A stretch of 64,000 nucleotides of DNA from Catenaria anguillulae PL171 (taxonomy: Eukaryota; Blastocladiomycota; Blastocladiomycetes; Blastocladiales; Catenariaceae): positions 62,001 through 126,000 of the forward strand of contig MCFL01000060.1 in the NCBI GenBank assembly GCA_002102555.1, in the 5' to 3' direction. The notes beneath the pieces are model-generated. The model had not been told where the DNA came from. It searched no databases and worked only from the letters and a program-made list of their open reading frames with translations. Below are positions 55,779 through 64,000 of this stretch, in pieces (positions within the stretch are counted from its first letter, which is position 1; every line of letters starts with the position of its first letter). The position numbers and the translations under genes are program-made.

Positions 55779-57089
55779 TCACAGAAACATTTGTCTTGAT
55801 GGCGACCTGGCCAATTGCCAAAACTCATTGACCATCTTTCCGATCTCATCCCGGACTTGCTTATCCCATTCCTCGTCGCCCAGTTTCTGCTTCATCATGG
55901 AACCCACCGTCAATACGGCCTTGCGAACTCCCGCTTGCCCACGCAATCGCTCTTGCATGTCACGTAAAACGGGAACGACCATGTTGGACAAGTTGGCGCG
56001 AATCACGGCTTCGAGCAGCGATGTCCATACGTTCGCATTGGTCGCCAAAGCCAGAGTGAAAGGTGGCGACCCGGACGCGAGTTGCGCGTGGACAGATGCA
56101 AGGCGCATTTGCACGTCGTCGAGGTTGCGCCAATGAAACCCGAGCAAGTCACAATAGCTTGCGGCCATGGCTGCAGACATAATGGGCGGATCGCTTGCGA
56201 CGCACTTATCCCACACTTGCAGGCCAAGGTTCGGCGAGCACGTGCGCGAGTAGAGTGAAATGAGCGCTGATGCAATCACGGGCGACTTGACCCGGTTGCT
56301 GCCTGCTGTCAAGGCAGAAACGAGCTGCTCGACATGTGCCTTGGACGCTTGCTTGGAGACGAGTGACAGGTAAAATGCAACGTGCTCGGGCTCGGGAGAA
56401 GGTTGGTGCGTTTGCATCCAGCGTGCGACCGCCTTGGTTGCCTTGGGAAGCAGCGTACCCATATCGTCCTCTGAAGCAACCATCACCTTGAAAAACAACG
56501 GGTCCACGTCGGCCATGGCCAACGTGCGCGGGTGCGCCGCAAAGTGTGCTTGGCAGTATCGCGCGATTTGGCTGACGATGGCGTGGTCACCTCTGCGCGC
56601 CGATCGAGTATACAGCGGCAGCAAGTCATTGATGGAAGAAAGGATGATGGGTGATGCATTTGCCGCATCAGCAGCAGCCTTTTGGACCAGGTTCCAGGTG
56701 TCGAGTTGCGCAGCAGACGGTTTGGCGAGCAATGCAGAGCACAGTTTGGACCATCGCGATGGGGTGAGGGTTTGTGTTGATTGGAGGTGGGACTGGTAGG
56801 CTTCAAGGACGCAATTGTATGCATGGACAGCAGCACTGGGACTCTTGTGCCGGTCTCGATATCGATGCGGCGTGCCCGCAGCGGGTAGGTTCGAGTGGAA
56901 CAAGCGACCAGACTCTTGTCTCACGGTGCTGGTGCGCGATGGAGATGATGACGGCACGGCTCGACATGTCCAGTGACTGACGATGCAGACAGTAGCCGGC
57001 CGAAATGAAGCAGACATGGCCTGACTCACTGCAATCGTGTGTCCAGTGTGTATCTGCCGCAGTGCGCGGAGTGGTAATGCTGGGATCAT
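55779..57089 (-). CDS. Mitochondrial helical-repeat (PPR-like) protein, tentative
   Basis: Single exon, 436 residues. The N-terminus (MIPALPLRALRQIHTGHTIA...) is rich in Arg/Ser and poor in acids, with FHSNLPAAG like the end of a mitochondrial leader. The rest is a series of helix pairs of about 30-40 residues (AVHAYNCVLEAYQSHLQ, DHAIVSQIARYCQAHF, PEHVAFYLSLVSKQASKAHV, SPVIASALISLYSRTCSPNL, NANVWTSLLEAVIRANLSNM). These recall degenerate PPR repeats used in organellar RNA metabolism. The repeats are too diverged to be sure. Divergent from dynamitin with 207 bases between start codons. Confidence 0.6.
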   Translation of the reverse strand: MIPALPLRALRQIHTGHTIAVSQAMSASFRPATVCIVSHWTCRAVPSSSPSRTSTVRQESGRLFHSNLPAAGTPHRYRDRHKSPSAAVHAYNCVLEAYQSHLQSTQTLTPSRWSKLCSALLAKPSAAQLDTWNLVQKAAADAANASPIILSSINDLLPLYTRSARRGDHAIVSQIARYCQAHFAAHPRTLAMADVDPLFFKVMVASEDDMGTLLPKATKAVARWMQTHQPSPEPEHVAFYLSLVSKQASKAHVEQLVSALTAGSNRVKSPVIASALISLYSRTCSPNLGLQVWDKCVASDPPIMSAAMAASYCDLLGFHWRNLDDVQMRLASVHAQLASGSPPFTLALATNANVWTSLLEAVIRANLSNMVVPVLRDMQERLRGQAGVRKAVLTVGSMMKQKLGDEEWDKQVRDEIGKMVNEFWQLARSPSRQMFL

Positions 57090-57296
57090 GGTGGGCAGGA
57101 GGTGCCAGTTAGGTTCCCTTGCCGGTCCGTGCCGGCGCTGGCAACGGCGTGAGCACTGGTGCCGGCGCCACCCACCGCCCCATTCCCGTTTGTATCACCG
57201 TGAGGGAGGTATGAATGCATCAAGTAAGACTGCATGCAATCATTGCGTATCGCATCGCATCATCCGCATCACCAGTCAAAGTCCACTGCCACAACC
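57090..57296. promoter_or_regulatory. Divergent promoter, PPR-like gene and dynamitin
   Basis: 207 bases between start codons on opposite strands, with GTGCCGGCGCTGGC and GGTGCCGGCGCC near 57129-57169, a GC-rich near-repeat. No TATA box seen. Confidence 0.45.
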
Positions 57297-58646
57297 ATGT
57301 CGTCGTCCCAGTCCCAATTCCAGCCGTACGCCCGGCAGCACCACGACGACAAGTTTCGCAACCTACCCGACATTGACCGCGAGTCGCCGGACACGTACGA
57401 GACGCCCGACTCGCTCGACGCCCACGAGTCGCATGCCGCTCTGGGATACGACACGGTGGCCGACACTCCCGCCAACACCACCCCTGACGCCCACTCTGCT
57501 GCTGCCGAAGAGGGCATCATCCACTCGCGCCTGCCACTTGCTGATGCAAAGTCTCGCTTCCACGGCGCCGGCGTCGACGCCTCCAACCCGGGCCCGTCTG
57601 GCCTGCGCACCTACGACAAGTCAAAGTACGACGCCCTCTTGCGCGCACGCACTGCAACCGAAACTCCACTCCAGCGCCTCGCTCGCCTCAAGGCCGAGGC
57701 CCTCGAGTTGGAGGAACAGTTGCAAGCTGGCGTGCACTCGCCCTCGTCTCCCGACTCACCCTCGGCGGCCGCAGCAGCCCCAAAGTATGCCGATGCATTT
57801 GCACAATTGTCGGCGCTGACAAAGTCCCTCGATCACATCACTGCCACGGTCCCTGCATCTGCCACCTCTGCCGAAGGTGGAGTCACGGCCACCCGCCTGC
57901 TCGACCACATCAAAGCGTTTCGTGACTCTGCCGCCAGCTCGCCCGCACCCTATCGGCAATTCTCGGGCACCGACTATTCAACATTGTCCACGGCCACGCC
58001 CACTGGCGCTGCCACCACCCACGCCGCCGACACAATCACCTACGAAGTCTACTACACGCCCGACTCTGCCACCCTGATCCGCTCCACCAAACTGTCGGAT
58101 CTCGACACTCGCCTTGCCACACTTGAAAAGCTGCTTGGCCACCATGTCGAGCCCGATTTGGTTCCCTCAGAACCCCTCGTCGGCATGCTCGCGCGCATTG
58201 ATCGCCAGCTGCAATACCTCGCCAACCCGCGCAACCTCGACGCACTCACGCGCCAACTCCGCAGCGTCAACGACCAGCTCGCCGCTGCTGCTCGCCATTC
58301 CCAAGGATCCGCCATGGATGTGATTGACGGCGACTTGGCCGCTAAACTCACACACTTGTACGCACTCGTCAACAAGCTTGATCCGTTGCTGCCCGTGATC
58401 CCAAGGGTCCTTGAGCGGCTGCAGAGCTTGCAGAGCTTGCATGCAGAGGCCGCACAAATCACGGGCGCCGTGCGCAAGACGGTGGTGGATGTTGCGAGAA
58501 CCGAGCGGACCGTTAGGGATGTAGCCGACAGCGTCAGGCAGTTGGAGGCAAGTGTTCGGGAGAATGCAGAGGTCACGGCAAAGAATGTCGAGGCGCTCGA
58601 GAGGAGGATCAAGGAGGTGGCAGCCAGGGTCGAGAAGTTTGTTTGA
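57297..58646 (+). CDS. Dynactin subunit 2 (dynamitin, p50)
   Basis: Single exon, 449 residues. Dynamitin forms the shoulder of dynactin and links p150 to the Arp1 filament, which lets dynein carry cargo on microtubules. The N-terminal signature is KFRNLPDIDRESPDTYETPD. Long amphipathic coiled coils follow (TPLQRLARLKAEALELEEQL, TRLATLEKLLGHHVEPD, LLPVIPRVLERLQSLQSL, ERTVRDVADSVRQLEASVRE). An upstream in-frame ATG at 57234 would add 21 residues; 57297 (MSSSQSQFQPYARQ) was preferred because family members start close to the signature. Possession of dynactin fits an organism with filaments or motile spores. Confidence 0.9.
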   Translation: MSSSQSQFQPYARQHHDDKFRNLPDIDRESPDTYETPDSLDAHESHAALGYDTVADTPANTTPDAHSAAAEEGIIHSRLPLADAKSRFHGAGVDASNPGPSGLRTYDKSKYDALLRARTATETPLQRLARLKAEALELEEQLQAGVHSPSSPDSPSAAAAAPKYADAFAQLSALTKSLDHITATVPASATSAEGGVTATRLLDHIKAFRDSAASSPAPYRQFSGTDYSTLSTATPTGAATTHAADTITYEVYYTPDSATLIRSTKLSDLDTRLATLEKLLGHHVEPDLVPSEPLVGMLARIDRQLQYLANPRNLDALTRQLRSVNDQLAAAARHSQGSAMDVIDGDLAAKLTHLYALVNKLDPLLPVIPRVLERLQSLQSLHAEAAQITGAVRKTVVDVARTERTVRDVADSVRQLEASVRENAEVTAKNVEALERRIKEVAARVEKFV

Positions 58647-59202
58647 TTCTTGTTTTGGCGCTGTGTTTGAATTCGCCCGTGTGTGCGTGTTTTCATTCAT
58701 TCATTTGTTGGTGTATGATAGATCTCAGGCATCTTGTCAACTGTTATACCTCTCCGTGATTGTACGTAATTCCGAGGATGTTGTTCTTGCTCGTCATCAC
58801 CTCTTGTCGACATCGTGAATTGGGCCCGAAACGCCCACGGCCCCCAGGCGACCAGCGCAAAGCAAGCCAGACATCGCTCTTCTCGATCAACAGCCGACTT
58901 TGACCGGCAACAGGCTGAAAGTCTCCACAAAACGAAATCTTTACCAGAGGCGCTATGGATGTCGCCATAAACAATGGCCATTGTCGCCGACTTTCTTCCA
59001 GAGCATATCTTTGACGGTGGGCGCATGGGCATGTCATGTGCCCTTGGTTGGCCACCCAGGCTTGTCTGCATCATTGGGACCGGTCAACATTGTATCAATC
59101 CTACTGTCGCCTCTCTCCTCAAGCTCCAAACTGCCAAATCTATGGCATACCTGTCGCCCCAACGTCACTGATACTTTGACGCTTTCGATACGCACTCGGA
59201 AA
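58647..59202. other. Intergenic between dynamitin and GNAT pseudogene
   Basis: 556 bases with no recognised gene; the last part is the decayed promoter of the pseudogene. Confidence 0.45.
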
Positions 59203-59603
59203 ATGCAGCCAACCGAACATGGCCCCCTTTCAAACACCATCCCATTAACTGTCCAAACCACCAATCTACCCGAAGGCCCTCCCAACCCATTGGCTCCTGG
59301 ACCTCCACCGACGCCTCATGCCTCGTGGACCTCATTAACGCTGCACTTCGTGCCAAATTGCTCAGTTTCCCCGCCCCATTCACGCTCGCTGACACGCAAT
59401 CCTAGAATGCCAAACGCCAGCACGCGACCGCACTTGGCGCACGCTTTCTTTTCGATTCGGTTGGGCGGGTGGTCGCCCAGTGCTTTGTGGAGAACACAGC
59501 GAGTCTGAGGTTGGTTGAAAAGTGCTGTTTCCAGATGGAAGGGAGAGTCGGGGGCGCTGTGGAAAAGGATCGAAAGCTGCGGACGTCTACCACTCATCTT
59601 TGA
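59203..59603 (+). pseudogene. GNAT acetyltransferase pseudogene
   Basis: It starts MQPTEHGP, like the intact gene at 60241 (MQPTKHVP). Pieces in two frames match the intact copies: DASCLVDLINAALRAKLLSF then PAPFTLADTQS before a stop, and GRVVAQCFVENTASLRLVEK then CCFQMEGRVGGAVEKDRKLR near the end. The middle third (the acetyl-CoA-binding core) is deleted. A host-gene copy in decay, in tandem with two intact relatives. Confidence 0.85.
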
Positions 59604-60240
59604 ATCCGCCATTGATCAAGCAAGCAAGACAAGTCGAGATCAGGGAGCAAGTCCGGATCCATGTAAAAGCAAGGCTGTGAGGAGCTAGAAACTAACAAGA
59701 TCATGTCAATGTAAATACTGACTTGTATTGGCAGTGATGACAATCAGGAACGATTCTTAGTTACTTCATATATTCTATCATTAGTGATATATTTTCGTGT
59801 TGCCAACAGATGTGAGACATTATCCCGGCCGCAGTCATGCCATCCATCCGACTGCACGAGCCCTTGGGCCGTGAACGTCTGAGTTCGCTGCTCTATTTGT
59901 CTACCTCTTCGTGCCCGCATATGCATGTACATATACACGAGCATGCGGGCAAGTAACCCGCACCAGGCAAGTGAGACAGCACGGTCCACAATGAAATCTG
60001 ATGGTGTTACGAAGGCTGCTAGGTCTCTCACACTGACGTTTTTCTGTTCCACCGCCCTTTCCTTGTATCGATGTGTGTGTCGTCACTGCATTCGCTTCCC
60101 GACTCTTCGATTCATTTATCCTCGTACACTTTGTCTCTGTGACATCGCAAGTATAAAGAGCCCTGACATTTCCTTTCTTTTTGATTACGCTTTCCTCTTC
60201 ACGTCGCTGTACAAAGCTGTGCCAAGGTGAAGCAACAAAA
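59604..60240. other. Promoter and leader region of GNAT copy 1
   Basis: 637 bases without a gene. TATAAA at 60152-60157. Confidence 0.5.
60152..60157 (+). promoter_or_regulatory. TATA box of GNAT copy 1
   Basis: TATAAA 89 bases before the start codon; the intact sister gene has TATAAA at a similar distance (101 bases). Confidence 0.6.
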
Positions 60241-60927
60241 ATGCAACCAACCAAGCACGTTCCGACTTCAACAAGCGTCCAGCAGGCAGAACCCGGGGCT
60301 TACCGTGTCATTCCACACAATGACCCGTCCAAGACTCCCATTTATCTCACGCCCTTGGCATACAGCGACGCCATAGACCTGGTCAACGTCATCAATCAGC
60401 AAGCTGACTCGGCGCTCCTGGACAACGTGCGTAGCTTCCACGTCCCATTCACGCTTGCCGACGCGCACACGTACATTTCAAAGTACCATCAAGTGACGGT
60501 GCTCGGTGGGCGCTTTTTTTCGGTGCGCCTGGGCTCTCCCACTGCGCCGATTGTCGGTGGATACGGATGGATTGCGAAAGCGTTGCCACGCGATGGGATC
60601 TCGCCACTTGGCGCTTGTCCGTACATTGAGTGGGCAATTGGCGCATGGGTTGTGAGCGCGGTGAGGGATCAAGGGATCGTGGCCAAATGTGTCAGCGAGA
60701 CAATGCGACGGGCGAGTGACGATGGGAGGGTGGCGAGGGTTGTAGCTGACTGTTTTGTGGAAAACATTGCGAGCCGTAGGGTGTTGAAAAAGTGCGGGTT
60801 CCAGATGGAGGGAGTGGTGAGGGGTGCGGCGGTCAAGGAGGGAAGGTTGCGGGACAATTGCCAGTTGGCGTGGAATCCGCCCGTGTGGGCGGGACCAGGT
60901 GGGGAAATGGTCAAGGCCAGGTTGTGA
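60241..60927 (+). CDS. GNAT-family N-acetyltransferase, copy 1
   Basis: Single exon, 228 residues. GNAT enzymes move acetyl from acetyl-CoA to an amine; the RimJ/RimL type acts on protein N-termini or small amines. IPHNDPSKTPIYLTPLAYSD is the N-terminal strand region, and FFSVRLGSPTAPIVGGYGWI and CPYIEWAIGAWVVSAVRDQG form the core strands. DGRVARVVADCFVENIASRRVLKKCGFQMEGVVRGA is the classic C-terminal part (N.AS.rvl.k.GF..EG). The Q/RxxGxG/A loop is unclear, so cofactor binding is not certain. About 60% alike by eye to copy 2 downstream; substrate unknown. Confidence 0.85.
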   Translation: MQPTKHVPTSTSVQQAEPGAYRVIPHNDPSKTPIYLTPLAYSDAIDLVNVINQQADSALLDNVRSFHVPFTLADAHTYISKYHQVTVLGGRFFSVRLGSPTAPIVGGYGWIAKALPRDGISPLGACPYIEWAIGAWVVSAVRDQGIVAKCVSETMRRASDDGRVARVVADCFVENIASRRVLKKCGFQMEGVVRGAAVKEGRLRDNCQLAWNPPVWAGPGGEMVKARL

Positions 60928-61842
60928 GGAGTCCCAATAAGCATAATTAACCAATTTTGCGAATGAGGTCAAGTCGCAGGTTGTTACAGGTGTGTGATGA
61001 GCGATTCAATACATCTATAGTATCATAGCAAAGCTTCAACGATCATCAGCATCATGTCGTCACTAAGGGCTTCATCAATGTTTCAGGCTGTATATTCTGA
61101 CTAGAAAGAGAAGCAGCCGGCCTGGTTGTTGGTGTGTCGCTCAAGGAGAGAGCAACGGGGCAAGGGTGGCCATTGGCCAAAGTCACCGTGGTGCTGATCT
61201 CGACAAAGATACGATCCGGATCCACAGTCGCTCCATGAATGTACTCTCGATCCATCCTACTAGTAGGTTCTTCGGACTATGAACTATGTTCTGTGCATGT
61301 AATTTTTGCTTTTGGGCCTGCTTTTCGGCTGTTGGGCAACAGGCCAACATTCTGCCACAACCTTCTTGTGCCCGAACGACACCAGAATTGTGTATGCATC
61401 ATCGCGTACAGACATCGCAGTCTATGCGTCTACGCGGTCCGCCGCACACTTCCGTACGCTATAAATACGATGAGGAACTAACTTGCACATAGAATTACCC
61501 CATTGCTAAACGTACCGCACGGTTTTCGATGACGACCGCTCCAAACGACTTGCGACATATGCATCCCAGCTCTCACACCTGTTCCTACCCCCGTTTCGCC
61601 CGCGTCTCACACACATTTCCATTCACCGCATGTCGCACCGTGTCTATCACAGTAAGTACAAGTCTTGGATGAAGGTATTGACTAGCCTTGCATTTGTTCT
61701 GCGTCTACACCCTGACCCCCTCCCAACTGGGAGCCCACGGGTATAAAAGCAATCAACATTCCCTTTTTCATTTCCACTGGACGGTAGCACGTACAGCACG
61801 TCTTAAACTCTCCACTTTAACTGAGACTCTTGGCACGCAACC
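60928..61842. other. Intergenic between GNAT copies
   Basis: 915 bases with no recognised gene; promoter of copy 2 with TATAAA at 61742-61747. Confidence 0.5.
61742..61747 (+). promoter_or_regulatory. TATA box of GNAT copy 2
   Basis: GGGTATAAAAGC, 101 bases before the start codon. Confidence 0.65.
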
Positions 61843-62589
61843 ATGCAAACGACCGAGCAGCCTCCCACGCCCACCGTCGTCCCTCGTCGACTCCCGACCG
61901 GCTCTGTACCGGACTCGCCAGCCAAGCCAACCGCCGTTGCAGAGGTTGCGGCTGACTACCGCGTCATTCCACGCACTGACCCGTCCAAGGCCCCCATTTA
62001 TCTGACGCCCTTGGGGTACAGCGACGCGGCAGACCTGGCCGACGTGATCAACGCATCGCACGCCGACTCGGTGCTCCGCGACACCATGCTCAGCTTCCAC
62101 GTCCCGTTCACGGTGGCGGATGCCGAAAAGTACATTTCAAAGTACCATCGCGTGACCGACCTCGGCGCGCGGTGGTATTCGGTGCGCCTGGGCTCGCCCA
62201 CCGCGCCCATTGTCGGCGGCTACGGATGGACTGCGCGGGCATTGGCGCGCGATTCCGTCACGCCCATGGAGGCGTGTCCGTACATTGAGTGGACGATTGG
62301 TGGGTGGTTTGTGAGCGAGGTGAGGAGGGAAGGGCTCGCGGCCGCGTGTTTCGAGGAGACGAGTCGCATGGCGATCGCTGATGGGAGGGTGGCAAGGGTG
62401 GTGGGCCAGTGCTTTTCAGATAACGAGGTGAGCCGCCGGGCGATGGAAAGGAGCGGCTTCCGGGTGGAAGGGGACATGAAGGGCGCCATGGTGAAAGGTG
62501 GAAAGCTGATTGATATTTACCAGATGGTGTGGTACCCGCCCACTGTCAAGGAGGGAGCGAAGCAGCAGCAGATCAAGGCAAAGCTCTGA
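61843..62589 (+). CDS. GNAT-family N-acetyltransferase, copy 2
   Basis: Single exon, 248 residues. It has a longer Thr/Pro-rich N-terminus than copy 1 (MQTTEQPPTPTVVPRRLP), then the same fold: IPRTDPSKAPIYLTPLGYSD, WYSVRLGSPTAPIVGGYGW, CPYIEWTIGGWFVSEVRREG, DGRVARVVGQCFSDNEVSRR, MERSGFRVEGDMKGA. It is in tandem and in the same direction as copy 1 and the pseudogene, a local family expansion. Possible substrates are free amines, antibiotics or protein N-termini; none is indicated. Confidence 0.85.
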   Translation: MQTTEQPPTPTVVPRRLPTGSVPDSPAKPTAVAEVAADYRVIPRTDPSKAPIYLTPLGYSDAADLADVINASHADSVLRDTMLSFHVPFTVADAEKYISKYHRVTDLGARWYSVRLGSPTAPIVGGYGWTARALARDSVTPMEACPYIEWTIGGWFVSEVRREGLAAACFEETSRMAIADGRVARVVGQCFSDNEVSRRAMERSGFRVEGDMKGAMVKGGKLIDIYQMVWYPPTVKEGAKQQQIKAKL

Positions 62590-63010
62590 TGACTCGGACG
62601 GACGACAGCAGCGATCAAATCATGTGTTATTGTGGGTGATAGTTAGTGAGCCAATGATGTATTATCGTTTAGTCATGTAAACGGGTTGGAGACGTGGCAC
62701 CAGCACTCCATGTACGACTTGATCTATGTAATTCATATGTGCGGTGGAATTCTTTAACGAGTAAAAAAATAACGAGTGAGACATGGCTATGTAAAAAGTT
62801 TTGCCGGGCGGGGCAATGGCGAATGGTCTCATGATGGTTGATCTCGGAAAAAAAAGTGCTGACAGATGCGTGTGTGGCGACATGGGCAAGTGTGCACTTG
62901 CCGAGCATCACTGAAAAACGAACCATGTCCCATTGCAATTGGACGTCTATGCACCATACTCTCTGCAACCGCCCCAGCTTCACCTGCACATCCGCCTCGG
63001 TTTCTTGACA
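62590..63010. other. Intergenic, P450 promoter
   Basis: 421 bases; nothing recognised. Confidence 0.45.
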
Positions 63011-64000
63011 ATGGCCGTGCTCTCCACGCTGGCCGACAGCCTACCTGACGCGTCTGCCTTTCTGGCGGCCAGCGTTGGCCGCCCCAACATGACCGCTACA
63101 CTTGAAGACTGGGTAGCTCGTTGGCACACCTCTCCATTGTCCAAGAAGCTGCTCCTATCCCTCGGCACCTTCTCTGCCCTCTACACCGCCCGCATCGCCT
63201 ACCAGCTCATCGCCAATAAACGTTTCGAGCGCCGCTTGCTCCTCTCGGACGGCTCACGCGTCCCCGTGGCACCCGGCACAAAGTGGTATCACAAGATCTT
63301 CATCGGGTATTTCATTCGTATTCTGACCGAGGCGCCCTCCTCGGTCATCTGGCAAGAGCGCAACCTGTACTCTGCCGAGCTGCAAGGCAAACCCAAAGTG
63401 TATTTGGCCCACTCGTTTTGGGGTGCCCCGGTATTGATGGTGACGGATCCCAAGGCCCTTTACTTTATCTTTTCCGGCCGTGGGTATGGGTTTACGAAAT
63501 GGGAGTTTACAAAGCGTGCGCTCGTGACATTGGCTGGGAAAGGGTCCATGCTGGTTGTGGATGGCGAGCAGCACAAGGTGCATCGCAGGTTGGTCAATCC
63601 ATTGTTCAACATGTCCAATCTGAAGCGGTACGTCTTGAGTCGATTCTTCTTGAAATTGCCTTGTTTATGCCATTCACTTTGCAATCATGTGGTACAGACT
63701 GGTACCGTACATGGAAGAATGTCTGGACGAGCTGTATGGCGTCCTCGACAAGGCCACGGTCAAGGGCAATGTCGTTGATTTTCAAGAGTTGTCGGTCGCC
63801 CTTACGCTGAACGTGATTGGCCGTACTGGTTCGTCGACACCTGTGTCGTCACCCTTATTTATTTGCTTGTTTGCCTCACTCACTTGCGCCACCCGACCAT
63901 CAGCACTCGATACGGAATTCGACGCGCTCAACAACACCCACTCGCCCCTTCACTCTGCTTATAACCACCTTCTCGAATCCTTTTCCATCTCTGCCTTCAA
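63011..64000 (+). CDS. Cytochrome P450, N-terminal part (runs off the window)
   Basis: Exons 63011-63627, 63698-63828 and 63904 to beyond 64000; introns 70 and 75 nt in consistent phase. P450s are haem mono-oxygenases, usually held in the ER by an N-terminal helix (here about residues 37-58, LLLSLGTFSALYTARIAYQL). Visible P450 features: a Pro-containing hinge (VPVAPGTKWYHKIF), GAPVLMVTDPKALYFIFSG (helix B region), and GEQHKVHRRLVNPLF, the helix C segment after which exon 1 ends. Exon 2 gives LVPYMEECLDELYGVLDK and LTLNVIGRT. Exon 3 gives ALDTEFDALNNTHSPLHSAY. The oxygen-binding helix I and haem Cys lie outside the window, so the family cannot be named. Start chosen at MAVLSTLADSL. Confidence 0.85.

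Noticed and set aside
59744-60254. Minus-strand frames upstream of GNAT copy 1
   Set aside because: Low quality and overlapping the TATA-containing promoter.

Overview
The window is eukaryotic nuclear DNA, most likely from an early-diverging (zoosporic) fungus. Genes are packed on both strands and have short introns, mostly 53-110 nt with GT..AG ends and CTAAC/CTGAC-like branch sites. The gene content is fungal: a DUF4246 protein, S-(hydroxymethyl)glutathione dehydrogenase, RPA14, dynamitin, HAM1, succinyl-CoA ligase beta and a (6-4) photolyase/cryptochrome. A vacuolin-like SPFH protein, an RF2-type organellar release factor and a P-superfamily DNA transposase are unusual for Dikarya. They make me lean towards Blastocladiomycota or a related zoosporic lineage; this placement is inference.

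Layout. 0.7-5.5 kb: two tandem MFS transporters (A, B) of the oxalate/formate-antiporter type. 5.8-12.3 kb: two unrecognised minus-strand genes, one a 1254-residue Ser/Pro/Gln-rich protein. 13.5-18.8 kb: RF2-type release factor (-), seven-pass membrane protein (+), vacuolin-like SPFH protein (+). 18.8-21.5 kb: gene-poor, with two clusters of a CTCCATTTTTC-type motif. 21.5-22.9 kb: coiled-coil protein and RPA14, convergent. 24.2-31.9 kb: transposon territory, with a DDE transposase relic and then a P-superfamily transposase (five exons, open throughout as modelled) whose stop lies 17 bp from the stop of a convergent 494-residue gene. 32.5-38.3 kb: succinyl-CoA ligase beta, HAM1 and DUF4246. 38.3-41.2 kb: 60-bp direct repeats and a piggyBac-like non-autonomous element. 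41.2-45.8 kb: two more MFS paralogues (C, D) with a 294-bp MITE between them. 46-59 kb: F-box-like gene, DUF4246 pseudogene, class III ADH, ZNF706-like zinc finger, photolyase, PP2C, a mitochondrial-looking helical-repeat protein, dynamitin. 59.2-62.6 kb: GNAT acetyltransferase cluster (one pseudogene, two intact). 63.0 kb to the end: the start of a cytochrome P450.

The most notable observations are these. (1) The same two-block sequence (30 bp + 37 bp, almost identical) lies upstream of both RPA14 and succinyl-CoA ligase beta, in the same orientation relative to each gene. (2) A P-type transposase is paired tail-to-tail with a second gene. (3) The four MFS genes are mosaics with sharply bounded near-identical tracts, consistent with gene conversion. 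(4) The mitochondrial-type release factor carries the SPF codon-recognition tripeptide of RF2. (5) A 730-bp TTAA-flanked element carries perfect internal palindromes. Exon boundaries were placed by eye from splice signals and reading phase; no search was run.
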